64,000 bases of DNA, taken from the NCBI RefSeq assembly GCF_034096925.1, contig NZ_JAWZSQ010000020.1, positions 1 through 64,000 of the forward strand. The letters are read 5' to 3'. The notes below the pieces were generated by a model. It saw nothing but the letters and a program-made list of their open reading frames with translations. It had not been told where the DNA came from and did not search any database. Positions within the stretch are counted from its first letter, which is position 1, and each line of letters opens with the position of its first letter. The position numbers and the translations under genes were made by a program. The DNA is from Patulibacter defluvii. GTDB taxonomy: Bacteria; Actinomycetota; Thermoleophilia; Solirubrobacterales; Solirubrobacteraceae. Positions 42,434 to 50,035 of this stretch are shown in pieces.

Positions 42434-42459
42434 GTAAGCCCCGCGGGGCGCGGACCGTC
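42434..42459 (+). promoter_or_regulatory. GTAAG-N17-CGTC promoter P2 (ECF type)
   Basis: -35 GTAAG (42434-42438), 17-base spacer, -10 CGTC (42456-42459). Eight bases separate the -10 from the GTG at 42468, exactly the same as P1 on the other strand. Supports a leaderless start for the 94-aa gene, which has no visible ribosome-binding site. Confidence 0.74.
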
Positions 42460-42467
42460 GTACCGGC

Positions 42468-42752
42468 GTGTCCAACCACAAGCACCAGATCCGATTCACG
42501 ACCGCGCTGGCCGGCGCGTTGGCCGCGGTGGCCCTGCTCCCCGCGGCCGGCGCCTCCGCCGCGCGGACCCCCGCCGGCACGCTGTCCGCTGGCGCCCCGC
42601 GGCCGTCGGTGGCCAAGGTCTGCTGGGACGACCTCGGCGGCTACGGCTGCGAGAACGAGGACGGCAGCGGCTACCACTGCGACCAGACCGTCGACGGCAA
42701 GACCCTCGGCTGCATCCGCTGGGACGGCGACGGCAACGTCAGCGAGCTGTGA
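42468..42752 (+). CDS. Small secreted Cys-containing protein, 94 aa
   Basis: GTG start at 42468, apparently leaderless from promoter P2. Residues 1-32 are a signal peptide (FTTALAGALAAVALLPAAGASA). The mature part has four Cys in an acidic, Gly-rich context (VCWDDLGGYGCENEDG, YHCDQTVDGKTLGCIRWDG), so two disulfides are likely. I do not recognise a family. It belongs to the set of exported proteins under the GTAA-N17-CGTC promoter. A GC-rich hairpin follows the stop. Confidence 0.72.
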   Translation: MSNHKHQIRFTTALAGALAAVALLPAAGASAARTPAGTLSAGAPRPSVAKVCWDDLGGYGCENEDGSGYHCDQTVDGKTLGCIRWDGDGNVSEL

Positions 42753-42758
42753 CCGGGC

Positions 42759-42791
42759 GGCCGGCGCGGGCCGCGTAAGGCCGCGCCGGCC
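42759..42791 (+). terminator. Hairpin after the 94-aa gene, overlapping promoter P3
   Basis: GGCCGGCGCGG (42759-42769) and CCGCGCCGGCC (42781-42791) form an exact 11-bp stem with an 11-base loop. The -35 of P3 lies in the loop. It could end transcription from P2 and insulate P3; no U tract is present. Confidence 0.5.
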
Positions 42792-42800
42792 GGCGCCGTC
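42775..42800 (+). promoter_or_regulatory. GTAAG-N17-CGTC promoter P3 (ECF type)
   Basis: -35 GTAAG (42775-42779), 17-base spacer, -10 CGTC (42797-42800), 75 bases before the ATG of the repeat peptide gene. Confidence 0.72.
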
Positions 42801-42875
42801 TCCTCGGTCACCGGGCCCGCGCAGTCCCCCTCGCGGGTCCGGTGCGTAACTCACACCCATCCGAGGAGCGAGCAG

Positions 42876-43043
42876 ATGCTCAACACGCCGGTCGTCGTCG
42901 CCGGGTTCCGGCTCAACCACAACCAGGCGCTCACCACGCCGGTGGTCGTCGCGGGAACCCGCTTCAACCACAACCAGGTCCTCACGACCCCGGTGGTGGT
43001 CGCCGGGGGTCTGCTGAACCACAACCAGGTCACCGGCCGCTAA
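42876..43043 (+). CDS. 55-aa peptide of three tandem 17-residue repeats (possible RiPP-like precursor)
   Basis: ATG 42876 behind GAGGAGCGAGCAG, stop TAA at 43041-43043. After the initial Met the peptide is three copies of one unit: LNTPVVVAGFRLNHNQA, LTTPVVVAGTRFNHNQV, LLTTPVVVAGG..LLNHNQV-type third copy, ending TGR. The invariant core is TPVVVAG-xxx-NHNQ. There is no signal peptide or Cys. I know no family of this form. Repeated cores with a variable tri-residue window are typical of multi-core ribosomal peptide precursors. A hairpin and a TPR protein gene follow, and promoter P3 precedes it. Confidence 0.75.
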   Translation: MLNTPVVVAGFRLNHNQALTTPVVVAGTRFNHNQVLTTPVVVAGGLLNHNQVTGR

Positions 43044-43056
43044 GCGCCACGACCAC

Positions 43057-43084
43057 GGGGATCGCGCCCGCCGGCGCGATCCCC
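43057..43084 (+). terminator. Attenuating hairpin between repeat peptide and TPR genes
   Basis: GGGGATCGCGC-CCGCCG-GCGCGATCCCC, exact 11-bp stem, 13 bases after the peptide stop and 16 before the TPR start. Lacking a U tract it may allow read-through, giving more peptide than TPR protein, as is usual for peptide precursors. Confidence 0.6.
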
Positions 43085-43100
43085 GACCCCTCCTCCGGCG

Positions 43101-44039
43101 ATGACCGCCCGCTCCGCCGCGCAGCTCTTCCGCTCCGCGGCGCACGCCGCCGAGCGCGGCGACCTGCTGGTCGCCGCCGACCTCGCCGCGGCCAGCGCCG
43201 AGCGCTTCGGCCGCTCGCCCGACGGCGCCAACGCCCGCACCCTCGCCGCTCGCTGCCTGCAGGCCCGCGGCCGCTACGCCGACGCCCACGACCACGTCGC
43301 CCGTGGCCTCGACGCGCTCGCCGCCGTCGTCGCGCCCGACCCCGCGATCGCCCGCGTCCGCGCCGCCCTGGTCGTCACCGGCGCCTCGATCGCCGTCGAC
43401 CGCGGCCACTACGCCGAGGCCGTCGCCGCCGTCGAGGCGCTGCTGCGCGACGCCCCCGACGGCGACCCCGCCGACCGCTTCGCCGCCGCCACCACCGGCG
43501 GCGTGGCCGCCAAGGCGCTCGGCCGCCACGACCGCGCCGCCGCCTTCTACCGGATCGCCGAGGCCGCGCTGCGGACGGGCGCGCTCGGCGGCGAGGCGCG
43601 GGCCGTGCTCGACCACAACCTCGGCGGCCTGGCCCACGCCCGCGGCGACCTCGAGACCGCCCGCCGACACGCCGAGGCCGCGCTGGCCTGGCGGCAGGCC
43701 GCCGCCGGCGACCGGCCCCACGACCGCGCGGTCGCCGTCGAGCGGGCGGCGCTGGCCGCGATCCTGATCGACGCCGGCGAGTGCGTGGCCGCGGTCGCGC
43801 TGCTCGACGCGGCGCTGGCCAGCTTCGCGATCACCGGGACCGACGACCCGCTCGACGTCGGCGCCGCCCAGCACAACCTGGCCGAGGGCCTGCGGCGGCT
43901 CGGCGACGACCGCGGCGCCGCCCGCGCCTACGAGGCCGCGGTCCGGGCCAAGAGCGCCGCGCTCGGCCCCGCCCACCCCGAGGTCCGGCTCAGCCGCGAG
44001 GCCCGCGACGCGCACCGCGCGCGCCGCGCCGGCGGCTGA
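43101..44039 (+). CDS. TPR-repeat protein
   Basis: A 312-aa soluble, all-helical protein with about six TPR-like repeats (for example GRYADAHDHVARGLDAL, LGRHDRAAAFYRIAEAAL, ARGDLETARRHAEAAL, LGDDRGAARAYEAAVRA). ATG 43101; no clear Shine-Dalgarno, so it may depend on read-through from the peptide gene 57 bases upstream. TPR proteins bind peptides or partner proteins, so a chaperone or adaptor for the repeat peptide is possible. It ends 3 bases before the convergent sigma4/zinc-finger gene. Confidence 0.83.
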   Translation: MTARSAAQLFRSAAHAAERGDLLVAADLAAASAERFGRSPDGANARTLAARCLQARGRYADAHDHVARGLDALAAVVAPDPAIARVRAALVVTGASIAVDRGHYAEAVAAVEALLRDAPDGDPADRFAAATTGGVAAKALGRHDRAAAFYRIAEAALRTGALGGEARAVLDHNLGGLAHARGDLETARRHAEAALAWRQAAAGDRPHDRAVAVERAALAAILIDAGECVAAVALLDAALASFAITGTDDPLDVGAAQHNLAEGLRRLGDDRGAARAYEAAVRAKSAALGPAHPEVRLSREARDAHRARRAGG

Positions 44040-44042
44040 CCC

Positions 44043-44504
44043 TCAGCGACGGTCGCGCAGGCGGTCGACCGTCCGCGCCCGCCAGCCGTCGTCGGGCGGC
44101 TCGATCCGCCAGCCGGCGTAGGCCTGCCGGGCCCGCCGCAGGCCCTGCTCGGCCTCGCGGCAGCGCGGGCAGCGGGCGCGGTGGACGGCGAGCGCCGCGT
44201 CGGCGACGGCGGCCTCGTCGTCGAGGGCGGCGGCGACCTCGCGGAGGGCGCTCCAGCATTCGCGGCCGAGCCGCTCGGCCACCTGCGTCCCGCCGAGCCG
44301 GTCGGCCAGCCCGACCCGCGCCGCGGCGACCGTCGCCGCCACCGTCCGCCGGGTGCCGCCGGTGATCCCGGCCACCTCGGCGTAGCCCAGCCCGTCGTCG
44401 GCCAGCAGCGCCAGCGCCTCGCGCTGGGCCCAGGGCAGCAGCGCCGCCGCCTCGGCGACGGTCATCCGCCGGTCGATCGCCTCGCTCCGTCGCTCGTCCG
44501 CCAC
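44043..44504 (-). CDS. Sigma region 4-like HTH fused to a zinc anti-sigma motif
   Basis: A 153-aa protein from the GTG at 44504. Residues about 18-65 read as sigma region 4 (LLPWAQREALALLADDGLGY, AEVAGITGGTRRTVAATVAA); region 2 is absent, so it cannot be a full sigma factor. Residues about 105-120 hold VHRARCPRCREAE, the H-x3-C-x2-C motif of zinc anti-sigma domains. The pair in one small soluble protein is unusual. It lies among the genes with GTAA-N17-CGTC promoters and shares a divergent promoter region with the 97-aa secreted gene. A weaker copy of the motif (GTAAG 44540-44536, GGTC 44517-44514) precedes it. Probable regulator of this set, by inference. Confidence 0.72.
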   Translation of the reverse strand: MADERRSEAIDRRMTVAEAAALLPWAQREALALLADDGLGYAEVAGITGGTRRTVAATVAAARVGLADRLGGTQVAERLGRECWSALREVAAALDDEAAVADAALAVHRARCPRCREAEQGLRRARQAYAGWRIEPPDDGWRARTVDRLRDRR

Positions 44505-44513
44505 ATCTGGGTA

Positions 44514-44540
44514 GACCCCGTCGACCGGTGCTCGGCTTAC
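44514..44540 (-). promoter_or_regulatory. Weak GTAAG promoter variant before the sigma4/ZAS gene
   Basis: -35 GTAAG (44540-44536), 18-base spacer, GGTC (44517-44514). Nine bases then lead to the GTG at 44504. Spacing and -10 deviate from the other copies, so this one is less certain. Confidence 0.4.
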
Positions 44541-44553
44541 GCGGCGGCACCCA

Positions 44554-44579
44554 GTAACGCGCGCGGGCGCCGCGCCGTC
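44554..44579 (+). promoter_or_regulatory. GTAAC-N17-CGTC promoter P4 (ECF type)
   Basis: -35 GTAAC (44554-44558), 17-base spacer, -10 CGTC (44576-44579), 70 bases before the ATG of the 97-aa secreted protein gene. Confidence 0.7.
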
Positions 44580-44649
44580 GATCGGACAGGGACGCGGTGA
44601 CGCCCCCGCGACCGCGTGGAGCCCGCGTCCCCGGGAACGAGGAGAACCC

Positions 44650-44943
44650 ATGAAGCCGATTCGAACCGCGGCGCTCGGCGCCGTCCTGCTGGCCGGGCTG
44701 CTGCCCGCGACCGGCGCCCAGGCGCAGTCGACGACCCCGACCGGCGGCAGCGGCCAGATCGCCGCCCCGACGGTCGTCGTCGACGGCAAGTGGTCGGCCT
44801 GCAAGAAGAAGCACGGCGGCAAGTTCTTCAAGACGCTCGGTTGCTGGTTCACCCCCTGCCGGCCCAGCGCCGGCAACCTCGAGCCGCCCGGGTCGTCCGG
44901 CAACCCCACGGTCTACGGGGTCGGCGTCAGCTGCAACTTCTGA
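44650..44943 (+). CDS. Small secreted basic Cys-containing protein, 97 aa
   Basis: ATG 44650 with GAGGAGAACCC just upstream. Signal peptide to about residue 26 (AALGAVLLAGLLPATGAQA). The mature chain has a Ser/Thr/Gly linker and a Lys-rich core with Cys residues (WSACKKKHGGKFFKTLGCWF, TPCRPSAG, VSCNF). Two disulfides are likely, and the basic amphipathic core resembles small antimicrobial or signalling peptides, but no family is recognised. Under promoter P4; a strong hairpin follows. Confidence 0.75.
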   Translation: MKPIRTAALGAVLLAGLLPATGAQAQSTTPTGGSGQIAAPTVVVDGKWSACKKKHGGKFFKTLGCWFTPCRPSAGNLEPPGSSGNPTVYGVGVSCNF

Positions 44944-44956
44944 GCCGCGGACGCGG

Positions 44957-44986
44957 CGCGGCCGGCACCCTGGGGTGCCGGCCGCG
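44957..44986. terminator. Strong bidirectional hairpin between convergent secreted-protein genes
   Basis: CGCGGCCGGCACC-CTGG-GGTGCCGGCCGCG, an exact 13-bp stem, 13 bases after the 97-aa gene stop and 28 bases past the stop of the convergent large secreted protein gene. Confidence 0.75.
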
Positions 44987-45014
44987 TGGTCCCGCTACCG
45001 CTGCCGAGCCGCGA

Positions 45015-48000
45015 TCACGGCGCCGGGTGGTTCTCGCAGAGGGCGTAGTTGAAGATCTGCGTGATCTGCTGCGCCATCAGCAGCCCCTTCCCGAGCTTGC
45101 CGCCGTCGACCAGGATCAGTCCGCCGTTGCACTCGATCGGACCCTTGGCCCAGTAGTCGTTGAGCGGCGACTTCTCGAACGCGCCCTTCGACGCGGTGTG
45201 CCACAGCGCCAGCCGGTCGTCGGCCCGCAGGCCGTTGAGCGCGTAGCTCAGCCGGTTCACGTCCATGGTCACGTTCTGGCCGAAGCGGATGTGCACCAGG
45301 CCGTTGACCGGATGTCCGTCGGTGTCGACCGCGATGTGTCCCCGGAGCCGCAGGGACTCGGTGACGTACTCGTCGAGCGACATGTCGAAGGCGAGCTTCT
45401 GCAGCTTCAGGTTCTGGAAGATCACCCCGTCCATCCCGTTGCCGTCCGCGAGCGTGCAGGTCGCGCCCTTGTAGCAGACGGTCAGCTCCTGGATCGTCAT
45501 CGGCGATGACGCCTCGACGAAGATCGATCCCGAGTCGTTGCGGGTGCCGTTCGGCTGCGGGAAGCCCGCCGGCTGGCGGCCGATCCGCTTGTCGATCAGG
45601 TACGCGTCCGAGGTCGCGCACCAGCGGTAGGTCGAGTAGCAGGCGCGCAGCTTCTCCGGCAACGCACCGGTGCTGACCGTCAGCTTCTTGGCCCCGCCCG
45701 CGTTCGACGACAGCGTCAGGCCGGGCGCCGAGCCCTGGGCCTGGTACTCGATGTCCGCCAGCTGCTCGTCGTAGTCGCCGCTGGCCCCGACGTCGACCGT
45801 CAGCTTCGTCTTCGGCCGCAGCTTCGCCAGCCGTCCGCTGAGGAAGAAGTGGTCCTTGCCCGACGCCTCGTACTCCCCGGGCTCGCTCTCCGGCAGCTCG
45901 AAGTCGACCCCGAACGGGCGACCGGCGACCGCGTCGACGTTGGCGACCGTGACCGAGCGCTCCGGCTCGCCCTCGGCCTGCTCCTTCGGCGGCTGCAGCA
46001 GCAGCCCGCGGAGACCGCTGATCCGGCCGACGGCGTAGAACTCGGCCGCCGTCTCGACGTAGTCGAAGCCGTCCTCGTCGGCCGGGATCCGGCTGCTGAC
46101 CAGGTTCGCCTGGTCGAGCCGGCTCTCCTTCTCCGTCATCCGGGCCTCGATCCGGCCGATCGGATCGGCGGCCGAGACCTCGATCCGGTCGCTGGTCTTG
46201 ACCGTGAACGCCTTCGGCACGTCGGTCACGTCGAGCCGCGCGAAGCGGGCCCGGTCGGTGATCTCGACCCCGCGGACGGTCAGCTGGGCGCTGGCGATCG
46301 GGGCGCCGGCCGACCACTGGATCAGCCGCCCGTCCTTCCCGTTCGGCGCCAGGCTCAGCCGCGCCTTCGGCGGCAGCGCGGCCAGCGTCAGCTTGCCGCG
46401 CAGCGACTCGTCGCTGTCCGCCTGCGGCATCCGCAGGACCGCCTCGAACGGCTTGCCGGCGACGCTGTCGGCGGCCACCACCTGGGTCGTGCCCGGATCG
46501 ACCTCGAAGCTGCGCAGCCCGTGGATCGCGACCGCGACGGCGAACTTCGCCGGCTCGTCGACGTAGGTCGCGCCGTCGTTGGCGACCGGCGGGGCGATCG
46601 TGTTCGCCTCGCTGTCGGCCAGCCGCAGGCGGACGCCGCCGACCGGGTCGGCCGCGCTCATCTCGAGCTTGCCGGAGTCGCGGGTGGCGACGGTGAACTG
46701 CTTCGGCAGGTCGGTCACCGTCAGGCCCGCGTAGCGCGCCCGCTCGGTCAGCCGCACGTCGCGGACGACCATCGTGGCGCTGGGGACGGCGGCGTCGGCG
46801 CTCCAGCCGATCAGCTTCCCGCCCCCGGCCCGCGGCTCCAGGCTCAGCCGTGCCTTCGGCGGCAGCTTCGCCAGGTCGACCTCGGCCCGCAGCGGCTGCG
46901 GCGACCCGCTCTGCGGCATCGTGATCCGGGCGCCGAACGGCTTGCCGGCGGCGCTGTCGACCGCCACCACCTGCGTGCTCCCGGTCCGCAGCTCGAAGCT
47001 CCGGACGCCGCCGATCCGGGCCGCGACGCCGAAGCTCTGCGGCGTGTCGACGTAGCTGACGCCGTCCTTGCCGGGCGGCGGCGTGATCGCGTTGGCGCTC
47101 TGGTCGACCAGCCGCAGGCGGACCTCGCCGATCGGGGCCGAGGCGCCGCCGACGATCGTCCCGTCGGGCGACGACTGCAGGGTCAGCTTGCCCGGCAGCG
47201 CGTCGGCCTCGACGTCGAGCACGTCGGCGCGGTCGGTCAGGTCGAAGCCGCGGAAGTGCAGATCGGCCTTCGTCACCGTGCCGGCGGCGTCGTACTGGAT
47301 CCCGCGGGCGCCGCCCTCGTCGTCGAGCTGGAGGACGGTCCCCGGCTGCAGCTGGGCGACCGTCCCCCAGACCTCGTAGAGCGGCCGCGGCGCACGACCG
47401 TCACCGCCGCCGGCGGAGATCACCGGTCCGGCCGCGTCCGACCACTTCAGGTCGACGTCGAGCGGCTGCGGGCTGGCCACGTCGGGCGCGACCCGCAGCG
47501 GCTGGTCGGTCCGCAGCGCCACGCCGCGGACGTCGCGCAGGCGCGCGGCGACGTCGAACTCGCCCGGCCGGTCGCGGTAGCGGACGAAGCTGCGCGGGAT
47601 CGCCTGACCGTCCGAGATCGGCAGCGGGCCCTGGCCGCCGCCGAGCGGGGCCGGCTTGCGCTCGTCGGAGAGCCGCAGCGAGACCTCGTCGATCGTGCCG
47701 CCCTCGGGGGTCAGCCGGTAGCCCTCGGCGCCGCCGACGTAGCGGGCGACGGTCTTCTTCGTCGGTCCGGTCAGCGAGGCGTAGAGCGAGCGGACGCTCT
47801 GGCCGTTGGCCTGGAAGATCGGCTGGACGCCGTCGACCTGGGCCCGCAGCTTCTTGGCCGCCGTCGCCCCGTCGACCGTCAGCTGGTCGCCGGTCTGGTC
47901 GACCAGCAGCTTCTGCGGCACGTCCTCGCCGACGATCCCGACGTGCTCGCGGTCGACGCCGCCGACGAAGCGGGTGTAGTCGAAGCTCCCGCGGCTGGCC

Positions 48001-48794
48001 ACCTGGGCGGCGTCCCAGACGACGTGGCGGCCGTCGGCGTTCGGCGCGTAGGTGACCTTGGTCCAGGTCGGCAGCTGCTCGACGTGGGCGTTGATCCGCT
48101 GGGTCTCGGGACCGGCGCTGCTGTCGACCTTCAGGTCGAGCGTCGGGCGGCCGGGCGCGGTCAGCTGGAAGACCGGCGCGTCGGTCATCTGGGCGTTGAG
48201 GTCGAGCTGCGCCGGCAGCGCCGAGAAGCGGGCCTCGATCCCGGTCGGGTCCTTGCGGGCGTCGCCGTCGGGGGTGAAGGTGGCGCCGGTGACCGCGGTC
48301 TTCGCGCCGGCGCCCTCCTGGGTGACCCCGACGCTGACGTCGGTCGCGGTCGGGGCCTTGAGCTTGGCCTTGAACGCGGTCGGCGCCGTGTCGAGCCGGC
48401 CGTCGTAGCCGAAGGCCATCCGCTTGGCGCCGGTGTACGGCAGCCGCACCTCGACCTTCGTGCGCAGCTTCTGCCCGTTCGGCCAGCCGAGCCCGTTGCG
48501 CTTGATGTCGACCGTGGCGCTGGTGCCGGAGATCGTCAGCAGCGTCGCGGTCAGCTCGGGCGCCAGGTCGTCGTCGACGTTGAGCACCGTCGGCACGTCG
48601 ATCAGCGCCTTGTGGGTGCGGACGATCGGCTGGCCGCCGGTTTCCGTCGTCGTGACGTACTCGTAGCTGAGGGTGTTGCAGAGCTGGGGCGTCAGCTCGC
48701 AGACGAGGCCCGCGCGGGCCTCGTCGGTGGTGGGTCCGGTCAACGCTGCTCCCAGCACGATCGCCAGAAGCAGCAGCTTGCGGAGCGTTCTCAC
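45015..48794 (-). CDS. Very large secreted modular repeat protein, 1259 aa
   Basis: GTG start at 48794 with GAGGAGAGAGAC upstream; signal peptide of about 28 residues (LRKLLLLAIVLGAALTG). The mature protein is beta-rich with about four related modules of 165-175 residues between roughly residues 430 and 960. Shared landmarks are VAGKPF, LPPKARLSL, a xxDLPKxFTV strand, ADPxGxxRLRL, YVDxPxxFxVAxxIxGxRSFEL and TQVVAxDS. The ends are unique, and the C-terminal third has Cys pairs (RACYSTYRWCATSD, TVCYKGATCTL). No membrane anchor or sorting signal is visible. I do not know the family; it looks like an exported surface or matrix protein. Under promoter P5, convergent to the 97-aa gene. Confidence 0.8.
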   Translation of the reverse strand: MRTLRKLLLLAIVLGAALTGPTTDEARAGLVCELTPQLCNTLSYEYVTTTETGGQPIVRTHKALIDVPTVLNVDDDLAPELTATLLTISGTSATVDIKRNGLGWPNGQKLRTKVEVRLPYTGAKRMAFGYDGRLDTAPTAFKAKLKAPTATDVSVGVTQEGAGAKTAVTGATFTPDGDARKDPTGIEARFSALPAQLDLNAQMTDAPVFQLTAPGRPTLDLKVDSSAGPETQRINAHVEQLPTWTKVTYAPNADGRHVVWDAAQVASRGSFDYTRFVGGVDREHVGIVGEDVPQKLLVDQTGDQLTVDGATAAKKLRAQVDGVQPIFQANGQSVRSLYASLTGPTKKTVARYVGGAEGYRLTPEGGTIDEVSLRLSDERKPAPLGGGQGPLPISDGQAIPRSFVRYRDRPGEFDVAARLRDVRGVALRTDQPLRVAPDVASPQPLDVDLKWSDAAGPVISAGGGDGRAPRPLYEVWGTVAQLQPGTVLQLDDEGGARGIQYDAAGTVTKADLHFRGFDLTDRADVLDVEADALPGKLTLQSSPDGTIVGGASAPIGEVRLRLVDQSANAITPPPGKDGVSYVDTPQSFGVAARIGGVRSFELRTGSTQVVAVDSAAGKPFGARITMPQSGSPQPLRAEVDLAKLPPKARLSLEPRAGGGKLIGWSADAAVPSATMVVRDVRLTERARYAGLTVTDLPKQFTVATRDSGKLEMSAADPVGGVRLRLADSEANTIAPPVANDGATYVDEPAKFAVAVAIHGLRSFEVDPGTTQVVAADSVAGKPFEAVLRMPQADSDESLRGKLTLAALPPKARLSLAPNGKDGRLIQWSAGAPIASAQLTVRGVEITDRARFARLDVTDVPKAFTVKTSDRIEVSAADPIGRIEARMTEKESRLDQANLVSSRIPADEDGFDYVETAAEFYAVGRISGLRGLLLQPPKEQAEGEPERSVTVANVDAVAGRPFGVDFELPESEPGEYEASGKDHFFLSGRLAKLRPKTKLTVDVGASGDYDEQLADIEYQAQGSAPGLTLSSNAGGAKKLTVSTGALPEKLRACYSTYRWCATSDAYLIDKRIGRQPAGFPQPNGTRNDSGSIFVEASSPMTIQELTVCYKGATCTLADGNGMDGVIFQNLKLQKLAFDMSLDEYVTESLRLRGHIAVDTDGHPVNGLVHIRFGQNVTMDVNRLSYALNGLRADDRLALWHTASKGAFEKSPLNDYWAKGPIECNGGLILVDGGKLGKGLLMAQQITQIFNYALCENHPAP

Positions 48795-48849
48795 GTCTCT
48801 CTCCTCGTCGGCGGGGCGCCGCCTCCCCGACGGCGCTCCCTGCCTGGGA

Positions 48850-48875
48850 GACTCGGCCCGGCCACCGCGCCTTAC
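48850..48875 (-). promoter_or_regulatory. GTAAG-N17-AGTC promoter P5 (ECF type variant)
   Basis: -35 GTAAG (48875-48871), 17-base spacer, -10 AGTC (48853-48850), one base off CGTC, 55 bases before the GTG of the 1259-aa gene. The -35 lies at the 3' end of aroC. Confidence 0.6.
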
Positions 48876-50035
48876 GGCGCCGCGACCGGCACCAGCGCGT
48901 CGCAGCGCTCGCGGTAGGCGGCCAGCGCCGCGCGGACGTCGTCCAGGTGGTCGCCGCCGAACTTGGCCAGGCAGGCGTCGGCCAGCACCAACGCCACCAT
49001 CGCCTCGCCGACCACGCCGGCGGCGGGGACCACGCAGGAATCGGTCCGCTCGCGCAGCGCCGCCGCCGGCTCGCCCGTGCCGAGGTCGACCGAGCGCAGC
49101 GGCCGGGTCAGGGTCGGGATCGGCTTCATCGCGCCGCGGATCACCAGCGGCTCGCCGGTGGTCATCCCGCCCTCGAGCCCGCCGGCGTGGTTCGTGCGCC
49201 GCTCCAGGCCCGGGAACAGCTCGTCGTGAGCCGCCGATCCGGGCCGCGCCGCCAGCGCGAAGCCGTCGCCGAACTCGACCCCCTTGCAGGCCTGGATCGA
49301 GCAGACGGCGGCCGCCAGCCGCCCGTCGAGCCGCTGCTCCCAGCTGACGTGCGAGCCGAGCCCGACCGGCAGCCCGAAGACGACCACCTCCCAGACCCCG
49401 CCGATCGACTCGTTGGCCTTCCGCTGGCGGGTGATGTGGTCGACCATCGCCGCCCCGGCCTGCGGGTCGAGGCAGCGCACCGGGTGCTCGTCGACGCCGG
49501 CGAAGGCCGCCAGCTCGCGCGGGCGCAGCGCGGTCTCGACGTCGCCGATCCGGGTCACGTGCGAACGGACCTCGACCCCCAGTTCGCGCAGCAGCGCGCG
49601 GGCGAGCGCACCGCCGGCGACGCGGGCCGCGGTCTCGCGGGCGCTGGCCCGCTCGAGCACGTCGCGGACGTCGCGGTGGCCGTACTTCAGCAGCCCCGCC
49701 AGGTCGGCGTGGCCGGGACGCGGCAGCCGCACCGGTGGGATCTCGGCGTCGACCGGCCACGGGCTCATCCGCTCGGCCCAGTTGGCGTGATCGCGGTTGG
49801 CGACCTGGAGCGCGACCGGCGACCCGAGCGTGCGGCCGTGGCGGACGCCGGCGGTCACCTCGACCCGGTCGCGCTCGATCCGCATCCGCCCGCCGCGACC
49901 GTGGCCGAGCTGGCGCCGGGCGAGGTCGTCGTCGAGCGCGTCGCGGTCGAGCGGCAGCCCGGCCGGCAGGCCCTCGACGACGCAGGTCAGGCCCGGCCCG
50001 TGCGACTCGCCGGCGGTGATCATGCGCAGGCGCAC
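48872..50035 (-). CDS. aroC: Chorismate synthase
   Basis: A 387-aa enzyme that makes chorismate from EPSP with reduced FMN. The GTG at 50035 is preferred over the ATG at 50023 because family members begin LRWxTAGESHG, and here VRLRMITAGESHGPGL follows. Other signatures: RRQLGHGRGGRM, GRTLGSPVAL, YGHRDVRDVLERASARETAARVAGGAL, GGLEGGMTTGEPLVIRGAMKPIPT (in two parts) and the C-terminal AxMALVLADACLAKFGGD. It overlaps the trpC end and is the last gene of the aroG-trpEGDC-aroC operon, an unusual place for aroC. Confidence 0.97.
   Translation of the reverse strand: MRLRMITAGESHGPGLTCVVEGLPAGLPLDRDALDDDLARRQLGHGRGGRMRIERDRVEVTAGVRHGRTLGSPVALQVANRDHANWAERMSPWPVDAEIPPVRLPRPGHADLAGLLKYGHRDVRDVLERASARETAARVAGGALARALLRELGVEVRSHVTRIGDVETALRPRELAAFAGVDEHPVRCLDPQAGAAMVDHITRQRKANESIGGVWEVVVFGLPVGLGSHVSWEQRLDGRLAAAVCSIQACKGVEFGDGFALAARPGSAAHDELFPGLERRTNHAGGLEGGMTTGEPLVIRGAMKPIPTLTRPLRSVDLGTGEPAAALRERTDSCVVPAAGVVGEAMVALVLADACLAKFGGDHLDDVRAALAAYRERCDALVPVAAP

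Noticed and set aside
42851..43033. Minus-strand open frame with three Trp-rich repeats (TWLWxxR type) opposite the 55-aa repeat peptide
   Set aside because: Any DNA repeat gives repeats in all frames. Only the plus strand has a good ribosome-binding site and a matching upstream promoter, so the minus frame is taken as a shadow.
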